DNA of 64,000 nt from Actinostola sp. cb2023 (GCA_033675265.1 JAUJYZ010000886.1:85030-149029), one strand, 5' to 3'; shown: positions 43,850 through 55,457, counted from the stretch's first letter. Notes: generated by a model from the letters alone, not told the origin. Numbers and translations are program-made.

Positions 43850-44738
43850 TTTGGACCCATGACCTTCCGTATTCTAGTTGGATGCTCTACCACTGAAACT
43901 ACTGTGAACTCTAATGATGAGCTAAGGTCACAGTGGGTCATGAATGAACCCATGACCTTCCGTATTCTAGTCGGATGCTCTACCACTGAGATACTGGGTA
44001 CTCTAATGGTGTGCTAAGGTCATAATGGGTCATGAATGAACCCATGACCTTCCGTATTCTAGTCGGATGCTCTACCACTAAGCTACGGGGAACTCTAATG
44101 GTGAGCTAAGGTCACAGTGGGTCATGAATGGACCCATGACCTTCCGTATTCTAGTCGGATGCTCTACCACTGAGCTACTGGGTAGTCTAATGGTGAGATA
44201 AGGTCATAGTGGGTCATGAATGATCCCATGATTTTCCGTATTATATTGTCGGATGTCTACCAATGAGCTACTGGGTACTCTAATGGCGAGCTTAGGTCAT
44301 AGTGGGTCATGAATGAACCCATGACCTTCCGTATTCTAGTCGGATGCTCTACCACTGTACTGTGAACTCTAATGGTGAGCTAAGGTCATAGTGGGTCAAG
44401 AATGAACACATGACCTTCCGTATTCTAGTCGGATGCTCTACCACTAAGCTACGGGGAACTCTAATGGTGAGCTAAGGTCATAGTGGGTCATGAATGAACC
44501 CATGACCTTCCGTATTCTAGTCGATGCTCTACCACTGAGCTACTGGGAACTCTAATGCAGAGCTAAGGTCATAGTGGGTCATGAATGGACCCATGACCTT
44601 CGGTATTCTAATCGATCAGTGCTCTACCACTGAGCTACTGGGAACTCTAATGGTGAGCTAAGGTCACAGTGGGTCATGAATGAACCCATGACCTTCCGTA
44701 TTCTAGTCGGATGCTCTACCACTGAGCTACCTTGGACA
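43850..44738 (-). repeat. tRNA-derived 92-bp tandem repeat (10 copies)
   Basis: Ten head-to-tail units start at about 43,858, 43,950, 44,041, 44,133, 44,225, 44,318, 44,409, 44,503, 44,591 and 44,687. On the minus strand each contains TAGCTCAGTGGTAGAGC (an exact D-arm/A box), an anticodon-like arm with CTAGAAT loop, and GGTCATGGGTTC leading into a T-arm-like hairpin. The acceptor stem is not closed, so they are tRNA-like units or SINE heads rather than working tRNA genes. Confidence 0.85.
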
Positions 44739-44739
44739 T

Positions 44740-45360
44740 ATTTAACCGAATTATACATGGGCATCGATCGCATTATAACTAAAGCGCAACGTGATTTCGT
44801 GAAAAACAGTCCCACAATTCCCCGCGAACATCCACTCCGAAATGGCTAATATTGTGTATTGGTGTAGTATTACAGTAATGCCGGTCCAGGTTTATTGGAA
44901 TTACTCTATCATCGATTAGCGATTATGACGGCGGTAATAAATAAGGCAATTATTGGATGAGGTGTTGATGATATTCGGAATTAACAATGTAGCGAGGCCG
45001 AAGCCAATAACATTTGCCGAGACATTGATAATTCCAGATATCAACAAAACCGAATTCAATAATTGTTCATTGTCCATGTCGATTGACTCATAATACAAAG
45101 ATATAAGCAATCCAACAACAACAACAAATGAATGAAAATGACAACACTGTAGTAACCTACAGATAACAACCAATCCGCTGACCTACGCATGTTTGTTTTT
45201 GCAGAGAACTGCCTACAGAGAACCACCAGACCGCTGAAATATCGCTGGCGCGCACTGATAGTTAGAATTATCTCTATAGGCTCTCGACCAATGAGAATAC
45301 AGATACTGAGTACAATGTATAATAATGATAATTATTTGTAAGCAAATATCATTCCTACCT
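44740..45360. other. Gene-free stretch
   Basis: No supportable gene or repeat structure beyond AT-rich DNA. Confidence 0.4.
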
Positions 45361-45361
45361 A

Positions 45362-45486
45362 GGGTGATAAGTAATAGATACAATATCGGAGCTGCCGTGT
45401 TGTATGAGATGTACAATCACGAGCCGAAGGCGAGTGATTGTAGATCTCATACAACACGGACGCGAATATTGTATCGGACTTATCAT
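45362..45486. repeat. Hairpin repeat
   Basis: GGTGATAAGT../..ACTTATCA outer and CCGTGTTGTATGAGAT / ATCTCATACAACACGG inner arms. Confidence 0.7.
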
Positions 45487-45769
45487 ATGCATATCCACAG
45501 ATGAATAAAATATTGTTCTACTATAATTTTCAAGATAAGAAAGTTTGGCCGAGAAAATCAAAGTTTTAGTATATGCAAATCAAGGCAATTTTGTATCAAA
45601 AATACAAGCTCTTCCACGCCTATGATTTCTATTATGTTTTCCTCGTGAATTATTAATGAATATGATAAGTACACTTACTTAGGTAAGAAATTTTCTATCA
45701 CAACCTTTGGAAAACAATATTAGTCATGAATATACATGATATATATATATTTAGAGAGAGAGAGAGAAT

Positions 45770-45835
45770 AGAACCCAAGACCTTTGGCTTACCTACACCA
45801 TACTTTACACTGTTTACTACTGAGCTAACTGATAA
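45770..45835 (-). repeat. Degenerate tRNA-like segment
   Basis: On minus it reads GTTAGCTCAGTAGTAAAC then GGTCTTGGGTTC, echoing A and B boxes. The stems do not pair well, so it is a SINE/tRNA relic. Confidence 0.4.
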
Positions 45836-46014
45836 AAATTGCTGGTTGACAGAAAAAATGTTTTAGCTGTTTTGAATTGTCGATGAAGCTCGTTAACGTT
45901 TGTTGTATACAGAATTGAAATGAAATGAATTGAATTGAAATGAGTTTTGAGAAGTCAGTTCAAAAACCCAGTCGTGCTTCGTGCTTCAGTTTGAATATAG
46001 TTAAACGTACGTAC

Positions 46015-46132
46015 CGACGTTCTCACAATGAACTCCCATATTGCGCTGTGGACATTTGCAGGTGTAGGTGTCGTTGGTGTAGACTGGAATACAAACACCG
46101 TTGTTCTTGCATGGTTTGAACAAACAATTGGT
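46015..46132 (-). CDS. PAN+EGF protein, EGF-like exon
   Basis: Read on minus from acceptor CACCCAG, the exon gives [14 protein letters not shown], then [17 protein letters not shown], to donor GTACGT at 46,014. The spacing C-x5-C..NNG.C..Y.C.C..G.HC is a standard EGF repeat. It joins in phase 0 to the PAN-like exon upstream across a 114-nt intron. Later exons of the gene (lower coordinates on minus) were not recognised. Confidence 0.65.
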
Positions 46133-46246
46133 CTGGGTGGATATTTCATTTCAAACGATACGAAATTGTTAGAACTGAGGTCAAAAAGTTGTCGTTGTCA
46201 CAAAGTTCATGCATTGAAAAACAATCTTCAAGTGACTTAGCCTCAC

Positions 46247-46635
46247 CTTGAATGTAAAGTGGAGGAACTGTGATATGTTTTTCAGTTCGTTGGGCAAGTG
46301 GAACAATACTTTGTCAAGCAATTCACACTTGTACTGTCCATTGGCATCAGAGAACTTTGCCACATTTAAAGACAGGCAATTGAGATTTGCCTCACAACGT
46401 AACAGGCAAGTTTCTTTCTTTTTGAGATGCAGGAATTTGAACGGTGTGACGCTTAAATACTTATTCTGAAGTTTGACAAAATCGGCCAAATGAAGTCCGT
46501 TTTTGTATCGCGCACGAGTGAAGTGTTGGCTGCACTGTATTTGATGACATCAAGATTATCACATTTGGTTTGAATGGAATAACATGAAAGTATCCAAACC
46601 AAAGAAGCCAAGGCTGGTATGAGATCCATCCCCAA
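46247..46635 (-). pseudogene. Secreted PAN/apple-like exon with apparent frameshift
   Basis: An ATG at 46,635 opens a likely signal peptide (MGMDLIPALASLVWILSCYS). Further on, in a different frame, KNGLHLADFVKLQNKYLS and ETCLLRCEANLNCLSLN look like a PAN/apple domain with its Cys pairs, ending at donor GTGAGG (46,246). The two parts are out of frame by one or two bases near 46,540-46,570. A frameshift mutation, sequencing error or a missed small intron are the options. Invertebrate PAN+EGF proteins are usually extracellular or surface recognition proteins. Confidence 0.55.
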
Positions 46636-46985
46636 GCAGCTCTGGTTGATACTGAACTATTAAAACAAATTTGTCCTATTCAAAGCAGTATACAATAACA
46701 ACTAATGTTATCGGAAATGCATTATTAAACAGTTATGTTAAGGTCAATTGATTTTAAAAATTTATATTAATCCATTTTTACATTGTATTTTATAATTATT
46801 TTTTTTCATTTCTATTGTATTACTTTGAGGACCTCCCTGAAAACCACGTTATGTGATGGGCGAAACCTCCTCAAAGATTAAATATTATTATTATTATTAT
46901 TAATTTGTTTTATTTCTAATTCCTTTTAGTTTTCGTTTGTAGATTCTTTTCGCGTTACTTCAATTTACTAATAAGTCATCAATTC

Positions 46986-47191
46986 AATTTAAAACCGTTC
47001 CTTAGTACACTCGGAATAAGGGCTTTTTGTTCCAAACATTTCCATTTCATTTCCAAGTCAATGCTCTATTGAAATCGAAATACAACCGTTGTATTTCGAT
47101 TTCAATAGAGCATTGACTTGCATGAAATGAAATGGAAATGTTTGGAACAAAAAGCCCTTATTCCGAGTGTACTAAGGAACGGTTTTAAATT
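46986..47191. repeat. Near-perfect 206-bp palindrome
   Basis: Arms of about 100 bp from AATTTAAAACCGTTCC to GGAACGGTTTTAAATT meet at ACAACCGTTGT. Differences are a few bases only. Confidence 0.9.
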
Positions 47192-47317
47192 AACAAAAAA
47201 CCGTATTCCCAAAATATTTGAAATGGGTCAATGAATGTAAACATTGCGTTGGCCGATTTGGTCTATAGCACTATTAATTGGGTAAATTGGATACGTTGAT
47301 GACGAGATAATAGTAAA

Positions 47318-47423
47318 TAGAGGATATTACGTGGGCGCGCAAAGATACGAATTTTATCTTCAAGAGAGATATTCAACACGAGAAGATAAAATTCGTATCC
47401 GGCTCCAAGCGACCATGTGATAT
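47318..47423. repeat. Hairpin repeat
   Basis: AGAGGATATTACGTGG / CCATGTGATATTCT outer and ATACGAATTTTATCTTC / complement inner arms. Confidence 0.7.
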
Positions 47424-47759
47424 TCTGTTTTTAAATATATAATTATCGATGAAACCTTTTTTTTTTGTTTTGAAATAATGTTTTACTTTACGATATCGGA
47501 TATCTCCACATGTGAAGATAACATGTTATCTTCAAGTGTGAAGATATCAATTTTTCGAAGAAGATAAAGATAGATCGATATTTCATCGATAATTATATCA
47601 CTGGGTTAAGGATCTTATATCCAACGGAGAGCACTGTTGAACTGGATCCACACTCAAACCAGGGCCAGAATTGTAAATATTGTTTTATTTTGTTAAATCG
47701 AAACAAACTGCAATTCAAGTCAATATATGGTTTGGTGTTTCAATATATTTTCTTAGGAT

Positions 47760-49240
47760 ATTCAGGTAATAAGCCCTTTCACGGTGTTTCGCCGCCAAAT
47801 CTGGATCACTTTGACTTGCCGTAACTCCGCTCGATTTTGTTGGATTTTCAAAATTTAAACTTCGATAATCAGCAGGCATGCATATCAGTTTTCGCACTGA
47901 AAATGAGACCAATGTAGGTGTTTTAACTACCTTTTTCGAGTCAATCTTCTTTTCACGAATGTATCTTAAAATTTTGAACTAATTTGCATATTCACGTGCC
48001 GAACGTTTTATTTTGAAAACAAAATATTTTTTTTCTCGATTTGTAGCCTTCCAATACCCATCATATTATTGGACATACATAACAATGAAAACATATTTTC
48101 TTTAAATGGTTTATAAAATAACTATGATATAATGCACGCTCTGATTGGCTGAAAACTCATGTTCTATGAGAGCACAGAAACATGGTTTCGATGACCTTGA
48201 AGCGATGCAGTGGATTTGATCGACCACAAATATATTTTTTCTGTTGTCAAACACGTTTTATTTACTAAACAAAAGCCATAGAATTACAGTTTTTCTTGTT
48301 AGTTAAGTTCAAGTTCTATCTAGATGTGATTTTGATGATTTTAAACCGAAAATTAATTTTGTAAGAACATTGAGCTTCAAGTTCAAACGGCAAGAAACTC
48401 GACGAATCGTCCAAATATTTTTGTTCACAATAACGAAGAAAACTAAATATAACGGCTCAGTTTTCTCAATCACATACTAACCATTTTGTAAGTTCTATAG
48501 CTACACATATTTTCTCAAGTGTACGACTGAAAATATCAAGAAAAGATAGCCGTAAATATACTCACAAAAGAGTGAAAACAGAGCGATTCTTGTAGCTACA
48601 CGGCGGGCGGCGCCAGAACATTCATATCTCTAGTAAAATATGTCAAAGAGAAAAAATATCTTCAAATGTCTCAAAAGCGTCCGATCCATCGTTTATACAT
48701 TCTTGTCGAGAAAAGCGTTGAAAATATTCAAAAATACGACAAATAAGCTTACTGTGGATATTTGGCTACCTGACTTCGTGCTCCATTCATCAAGATGTCA
48801 AATATTTCAGAAAGTTCAGTTGACGACTCTTCGTCATTGATCGTGATTCGGCTCAGCTTTTCTCGCTTTTCTTCGTGTTTCGTGTTCACAGGATACAAAA
48901 ACGAAGTGTAACAAGCATTCTTCTGTAATTTTCTGACAGAAAATAGCATTTTTCAAAACGTTTTTCCTGTCAAAACACCAAACGGCACTGATAAAATTTG
49001 TCGAGTCGCTTTGCACGATGGGCGATTTCTGACGTTTTTCAGGAGAATTGCAAATTTGATCAGTAAAATCTCGCGTAAATAAAGGATTATTACGAAAGAA
49101 ATCCTTTTTGAAAATCCATCGAAATCGAGCGGAGGTACGGCAAGTCAAAGTGATCCAGATTTCTAATAATTTTGCCGAGTTTGCCCCATCAAAATGGCGG
49201 CGACGAAAAACTGCAGATGAAAGGGCTTCTTATTCCATAG
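47760..49240. repeat. Inverted-repeat element, ~1.5 kb
   Basis: TCTGGATCACTTTGACTTGC at about 47,803 recurs inverted at about 49,145-49,165, with flanking matches (AAGCCCTTTCA outward, CGCTCGATTT and GGATTTTCAAAA inward). No transposase motif was found between. Confidence 0.6.
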
Positions 49241-49579
49241 AGGTTATTACATGGATAGTTGTTGAATACGACTGGATCAGTATATATTAATAATTACCGA
49301 AGTATCTTGAATTCTTCGCCGTAAACATCGATTAGACATAATTATAACATAGATCTCCTGGTAATTTGCTTCGAATGCAAGATTCAGGAGTTTGAAAATA
49401 ATCAGTTTCCATAAAAATTCAAGAAGATCTTTAAATACGAATTGGTATGACGGCGAGCTAAAATAAAAGAAAGCTTAATTGTGTTTTTCATCTTCGCGTG
49501 TGCATGGGAGAGTCAAAGTCCAATCATAAAAGTATATTTTATTTTTACTGATAAAGAAACTGGTATGAACAAAATCAGA

Positions 49580-49652
49580 AGCCTCGAGCGGGATTCGAAC
49601 CCACGACATCCCGATTCCATGACAGGTGCTCTACCCACTGAGCTACCGAGGC
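49580..49652 (-). tRNA. tRNA-like gene or tRNA-derived relic
   Basis: On the minus strand 7-bp acceptor stems GCCTCGG / TCGAGGC, D-arm TAGCTCAGTGGGTAGAGC, and T-arm GTGGG-TTCGAAT-CCCGC are all well formed. The anticodon loop would be CATGGAA, giving anticodon UGG (Pro-like). It lacks U33 and has a mismatch at the base of the stem, so function is doubtful. It could be a SINE head. Confidence 0.5.
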
Positions 49653-49823
49653 AACTGCAGTGGCGTGTAGTTCAACTTAGCCGCTCAAAGACGCTCAGTT
49701 TATTTTAGCATGATAATATAAAGCGTTGCCGCTTGTGGGGTTGTGCATCTAAAGCTAAAAAGTAAATCAATCAATACGGTAATTGAACTAAATAACTAAT
49801 ATTATAAGCTAAGATGTATACTA

Positions 49824-50044
49824 CAGTGGGACCTCTATATAACGGACCTATATTAAGCGGCCACCCTCTATTCAGCGGCCACTTTTCCAAGGTCCCATTT
49901 TTTTTGTCATTCAAGCTCTGTAAATTATCTATATAACGGCCACTTTGCGTCATTTGTCAAGGACAGCGGCCATCTATAACGGACCTCTATTAAGAGGTCC
50001 CTTTGCAAAGTCCCGAGGGTGGCCGTTATATAGAGGTTCCACTG
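49824..50044. mobile_element. Pogo/Tc1-type MITE, CAGTGG ends
   Basis: Ends CAGTGGGACCTCTATATAAC and GTTATATAGAGGTTCCACTG are inverted and preceded by TA on the left (CA on the right). Inner GGTCCC / GGCCAC words repeat. Confidence 0.8.
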
Positions 50045-50520
50045 CATTCTATTAAAAATTATAAAACTTTACTTTACTAGTTTATTAGTTTATTATTTGG
50101 ACAGTTTCATGTCAATTTCCAAAGTTTTGAACATTCCAAAGAATTTCCAAACCGGTGGTCATGAAAGACACATGCCGATACAGGTTACTGTAAATATAGA
50201 CAATAGACCTTATAGTCCGGCGGCATAGTTCCAAAAATTGGCCGAATTGTGCACTTTTTGTTACCAACTTGATATTTGGCACACATAGAGAGACTATCGC
50301 GCGAGACAATCATTTCTAGCTATAGCACAACGCTGGCAAAGACTCGGTTTCCATGGAAACTGCATTTTAATTAGCTACACTCTGAAAAGCCATTTTCTGC
50401 TTGTTTTACATCGCATCTTGGTATATTGTCGTATAAATGTGGCCAGTATCGGCCATTTATAGTTGTGGAACATGGTAAATTATCGTTTCCATGGTAACTG
50501 TATTATAATTTTATAATCTG

Positions 50521-50899
50521 ATCACAGGGACAATTCCTCACAATTCTTCACGATCACACTCATTACGCAGCAAATACTCCCGTCCTACCAGATCATCCAC
50601 ATCTTACAGGGACAATTCTTCACGATCACACTCATTGCGCAGCGAATACTCCCGTCGTACCAGATCATCCATATATTACAGCGACAATTCTTCACGATCA
50701 CACTTATTGCGCAGCAAATACTCGCGTCGTATACCAGATCATCCATATCTTACAGCGACAATTCTTCACGATCACACTTATTGCGCAGCAAATACTCCCG
50801 TCGTACCAGATCATCCATATCTTACAGGGACAATTCCTCACGATCACACTCATTGCGCATGCGCAGCAAATACTCCCGTCGTACCAGATCATCCATATC
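50521..50899. repeat. 72-bp satellite, left block
   Basis: About five units carry ACAATTCTTCACGATCACAC and CCGTCGTACCAGATCATCC. The array is interrupted at 50,900 and resumes at 51,594. Confidence 0.9.
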
Positions 50900-51593
50900 A
50901 GTAGCATAGTAGGGATGACTCGACCCTTGTTTAGGAGGAGGTTTTAATTATCGCGGGTGGAGGAGGGTGGAGGTTTTAATTATCTTGGGTGGAGGAGGGT
51001 GGAGGTTTTAATTAATTTGTGCTAAGGTGCTAAGGTAGAGTGCAATTTAGAAAAGGGTGAAATAGTACTAACTTTAATTAGTACTAAATAGCACTAATGA
51101 AACAATAGAAAACAATAGAAATAGCACTATTTAGTACTATTTAAAGTAAGTAGAGTGATTCCAATAAACCTGGGCACTACTAATTAGCTGTCGACGTCAG
51201 TGTTTATTAGATGCAAAGAAACAAAAGAAAACAAGAGTGAGTGTCTAATAGTATGTATTGGTGTAGTTAGTAATGCCCAGGTTTATTGGAATCACTCTAC
51301 TATTTCACGCTTTTCTAAATTGCACTCTACCTTAGCACCTTACCACAAATTAATTAAAACCTCCACCCTCCTCCACCTAAGACAATTAAAACCTCCACCC
51401 TCCTCCACCCAAGATAATTAAAACCTCCACCCTCCTCCACCCGAGATTATTAAAACCTCCACCCTCCTCCACCCGAGATAATTAAAACCTCCACCCGGCT
51501 CCACCCGAGAAAATTATAACCTCCACCCTCCTCCAACCGAGAAAATTAAAACCTCCACCTAAACAAGGGTCGAGTCATCCCTACTATACTACT
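50900..51593. mobile_element. Polinton-signature MITE inside the 72-bp satellite
   Basis: The 694-bp foldback begins AGTAGCATAGTAGGGATGAC and ends with the near-complement (..CATCCCTACTATACTACT). It is flanked by exact 6-bp duplications CATATC (50,894-50,899 and 51,594-51,599). AG..CT ends and a 6-bp duplication are the signature of Polinton/Maverick integrases, and the AGTAG start matches the element at 27,293. Inside are GGAGGTTTTAATTA repeats and nested palindromes (TAGAGTGCAATTTAGAAAAG, GTAGAGTGATTCCAATAAAC). No gene. Confidence 0.8.
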
Positions 51594-51840
51594 CATATCT
51601 TACAGGGAAAATTCTTCACGATCACACTTATTGCGCAGCAAATACTCCCGTCGTACCAGATCATCCATATCTTACAGGGACAATTCCTCACGATCACACT
51701 TATTGCACAGTAAATACTCCCGTCGTACCAGATCATCCATATCTTACAGCGACAATTCTTCACGATTACACTTATTGCGCAGCAAATACTCCCGTCGTAC
51801 CAGATCATCCATATCTTACAGGGACAATTCCACATGATCA
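51594..51840. repeat. 72-bp satellite, right block
   Basis: About 3.5 units continue the array at 50,521-50,899 in the same orientation. Confidence 0.9.
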
Positions 51841-51992
51841 TACTCATTAGTTATTATAGTTAATCTGCTCAATTAATACCCAGCTAGACATTGACATGCT
51901 GCCCATGTTGTTTTCGTTGTCAAACATTGTTAACACACTATACCACTATACCTAGTTGATCTCATAGATGCCAAGCCTGAGGTGACTAATTG

Positions 51993-52193
51993 CTTTAGTA
52001 GAATTACACAGGTGATTATTTGAAAAAATAAAAATAAATAAGCATTTTAAAGAAAATACATTTATATTTCATATTTCAAAAGCTGGCAGCCATTTTGTCA
52101 AAATACTGTAGGTAACTATCGAGAAATAGTCCGAAGTTCTCGACCAATCAGCGCGCTTGATTTTCTATAATCACCTGTGTAATTCTACTAAAG
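51993..52193. mobile_element. MITE, CTTTAGTAGAATTACACAGG ends
   Basis: A perfect 24-bp terminal inverted repeat bounds 201 bp with no coding capacity. Confidence 0.75.
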
Positions 52194-52501
52194 TTATTTA
52201 GTATATAGCAAAGTATTAAAAAAAGTTAGGATTTCAAACATAAAAAAAATTGAATGAAAGCATACGGAGTATCGATTTTTAGACCCTCTCGGTGCTTCGA
52301 ACATCTGTTTTTTGTTCTATTTTTCGACAACTATTCAAAATTCGAGCATTTTCTTACTATCAGACGGTAGGCTAGAGATACAAAAGCTATAACAAACACA
52401 TTAGTTCGTTATTTTAAAATATTTTAAAATTATTTAAAATTATTTAATATAAAATTATTTAAAATTATTTTAAAATTATTTTAAAATAGTTTGTCTTTTA
52501 A

Positions 52502-53356
52502 GGGTGGACTAACCTATTTATTTCGACTGTTGCTAAGGAAAATTTGAAACCTCAAAAAAATCGTAAAATTCGAAGAGAAGGGACTTATAGGAAGTGATTG
52601 TAAGGGAGAAAGCTTTGTCATAGCATGACGTCATCAACTGACGTCACAATGACGTCATCAAAACAGAAAACGCTCTTTTTTTCCAAGGATTTATAAGATA
52701 CTGTAAATCTATGATTATACACTTGTTCTACAACACAAGGAGCAGACAACTGAGCATGGATTTGGCATTTAAATGAAAAATGATTTTTTTATGGACGTTT
52801 TTCGAGCTGTTTTTAAGGATTAAATTCCATAACTTGTCATATTGTCTTCAGTTTTTAAAAAGCATGCTCAGCAATGTTGACTAGGTCGTTGTTGATATTC
52901 TAGGTTAGAAAAAAATAACCCTCAGTGAACGTGCTCGGAAATTTTGAAGGTTTTTGAAAACGAGAATCTGCGCATGCGCAGTGAAGTCTTGTTAAATTTA
53001 CCGTTCTTTTTCAGCATTGAATTGATGGATTTCGGAAAAGAATCCTACGAAAATGTTTAGACAGTTCTCTATTCTGTCATTTGGCATAAAAAATATCATG
53101 CAGCAAATACGTTTTGATTTTCCTGTTGTACCCAAGCAGGAGATACGCGAATTTTATGACTTTCAATTCATAAATTGTATGCTTGCTCGTTTCTGCTAAA
53201 ACGAAATGTAAAACCCCTAGAGAGAAGTAGGATGTTTAACATGGCTATAAAATATCAAAATTTCAGAAAAAAATCCTCAACAAAGCTAAAGAATTGAAGA
53301 CATGTAAAACCCCATAGCAACGCCGTTGCATAGTAACGAAATAGGTTAGTCCACCC
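52502..53356. mobile_element. TTAA-flanked TIR element
   Basis: Ends GGGTGGACTAACCTATTT and the complement are each flanked by TTAA (52,498-52,501; 53,357-53,360). TTAA duplications are typical of piggyBac-type insertion, although the GGG start differs from the usual CCC ends, so TA insertion by another family is possible. No transposase. Confidence 0.7.
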
Positions 53357-53360
53357 TTAA

Positions 53361-54480
53361 GTTGTGGAAACTTATTTACCCGAACCCGATGTCACGCGAG
53401 ACTCGACTGAATGACCAAAAATACCATAATTTCAAAGCAGTGTAGCGCAAAAATGAGCACGGTGACGCCCTCTTTTTAGTGCATTTTTTGAAACTCCATA
53501 CCGTAATGTATCACCATGCCAAGTTATAGAAAATTATAGGATTTGCTTCTTTTTCAAGGCTTTACCACCAAGTAGTCGTATAGTTGAACAAATGTAAAAA
53601 GTGGAGCTTTTCTAAGGTCTTTTGGCAGGCATGTCGAACCACCATCATTTCCCCCATTGTGTATCGAAGCATAAAACCAGATCGGCCTTGCTACCTTTGA
53701 TAACTCTTTCCTCTCTTGAAGCAAAAACCTTAAAGTATTTACTTTCAAACGCCGTATCTCTTCAATATTGCTCGGAATATTATATGTTTCCGACTGCATA
53801 TCTACATTGCTTGCAAGTACAACGCACCGACAACGTGCAAAGGCATGCGCACACGTCTCAACACGAGCCTCACTTTCGTGTTAGTAATGAGCCTGCAATA
53901 TTTTTACAGTGGAAATTCAGAAAACGGACTATTGGCAACTTGAATGATGACATGTTTTACTACATCTACCAGAATGCTTTGGGAATTTTCTTTCTTATTC
54001 AGATTTTTATTCCCTCTTGGGAATAGTAAGACAATTGGTGCTAATTATCTAACAAAATAAAATGGGCAAAGCATTCTGGTACTTGTAGTATATGACGCCA
54101 TCATGCAAGTCGCCTATTACTTTCACACAAATGCACAGTATATAGAAAAGCCATATTTATTGTCCATAATTTGATACACAGGACCAAATTCAGTAGTGTT
54201 GTCAAAATAATACATTCCAATCACTAGTAAATAGTATCTGTCGATTTTTATAAATTAATTAATAAACCAAACTAGGTGATATATTACATGAAAAATGGCA
54301 TGTCATCACGTGCTTTCTTACGTGCACCGTCATACCATCATATTTAGCAGGAGTGGTCAACCTGTGGTAGAAGGGGAGAGGAGAACTGGAAACTGGGCCC
54401 TTGCGGCACTCGATTTTCCACAGGGTACCCAAAGAAGAGAAAAAAAATTTGATTTCAATTATCCACCGCGTATAAAACAT
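53361..54480. other. Gene-free stretch downstream of NPC1
   Basis: No exon recognised. This includes the likely 3' UTR and downstream region of NPC1 on the minus strand. Confidence 0.45.
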
Positions 54481-54483
54481 ATG

Positions 54484-54684
54484 TTATTGGATAGCCGAGT
54501 AGTTAGAACCTATCAGCGGCTTGGTTTCTCCATTAAGAAAACTATCACGCAAAGTTTCTTCTCTAGACAGCTTTGGATCACGGGAAGGCTTGGGTCCAAC
54601 GTAGCTTAAAAAAACTGGTAGAAACACGAGGCCATGAAGAGCGCCGAACAGAACCATCCCCACGTACATACGGAAGTAAAACAC
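54484..54684 (-). CDS. NPC1: NPC1 terminal exon, distal copy
   Basis: After acceptor CTTCAG the exon encodes [20 protein letters not shown], the last transmembrane helix region [14 protein letters not shown], and a 36-residue cytosolic tail to a stop at 54,484 (67 codons). It is clearly homologous to the NPC1 C-terminus ([20 protein letters not shown] in vertebrates). The tail contains ETKPLI, which fits the [D/E]xxxL[L/I] lysosomal sorting signal. The phase-0 acceptor fits the exon at 56,987. A second, different terminal exon lies 0.6 kb upstream. Confidence 0.9.
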   Translation of the reverse strand: MFYFRMYVGMVLFGALHGLVFLPVFLSYVGPKPSRDPKLSREETLRDSFLNGETKPLIGSNYSAIQ

Positions 54685-54689
54685 CTGAA

Positions 54690-55285
54690 GAGAAATCACG
54701 TGGTTGGTCAGGAACTGGTCTTCATGGAAAAAGTGGAAGGAGGGTGTGGTGTGGAGCACATTTCTCTACCCAATTTTTTCCCAAGGGCTTGTTCACTGGC
54801 TAATCATTACGGGGAAAGTGAGAGGAGGGTGTGGTGGGGCAACAATTTGCCATGCGGTAGGAGGGCAAAGGAAGGGGGTTGTCCCTCCCCTATTTCATCC
54901 CAAGGGCTTGTTCACTGCCTAATTCCTACTTATCTGTGAAATTTCGCCGAGAAGATCAACTTGCCCGAGGTTCAAATATTACTGCTCTATCAAATTATTC
55001 AAAAAGGGAAAACATTGATTTTGTTTTTGTCGCCCAGGCCCTTGGATGGTCCTCCATGCTCCATGCGAGGTCAAATCACATCTCTTTCAGATACATGTAA
55101 TTGCTAATGCAACCAAAAACTCGATTACATGTTACATGTTCAAGTATGCGAGATATAACACCACGTAAGCACAAGAGTACTCGTTGATGATGAGCGTTTG
55201 TGTACGAATGGATTGAATACAACATCAGGACAATAACAATGATACATGCCTAGCTGAATTTGGTCCTATGGCTTCAGTGAAAAAC
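54690..55285. other. Interval between the two NPC1 terminal exons
   Basis: It carries an imperfect direct repeat of about 120 bp (GGAGGGTGTGGTG and CCCAAGGGCTTGTTCACTG) at about 54,736-54,800 and 54,820-54,925. It holds the 3' UTR of the proximal exon if that exon is used. No additional coding. Confidence 0.5.
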
Positions 55286-55292
55286 GTCAAAG

Positions 55293-55457
55293 CTATTTGT
55301 TAATTAGGGGGCTTTTTTCAGCATCCGTAGAGGTATCGACCACAGCCCTTATCCTAGAGGGTCGAGGTCCAACGTAACTTAACAATACTGGTAAGAAAAC
55401 TAAGCCATGCAGAGCCCCAAACAGGACCATGCCAACGTACATTCGGAAGTAAAATAC
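55293..55457 (-). CDS. NPC1: NPC1 terminal exon, proximal copy
   Basis: A 55-codon exon after acceptor CCTCAG encodes [34 protein letters not shown] and a shorter tail ending EKSPLINK and stop. The first 30 residues are nearly identical to the distal copy; the tails differ. EKSPLI again matches a dileucine-type lysosomal signal. The same phase-0 acceptor means either exon could be spliced to 56,987, so the pair looks like mutually exclusive alternative last exons. If only one is used, the other is a relic, but both are open. Confidence 0.9.
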   Translation of the reverse strand, partial: VFYFRMYVGMVLFGALHGLVFLPVLLSYVGPRPSRIRAVVDTSTDAEKSPLINK

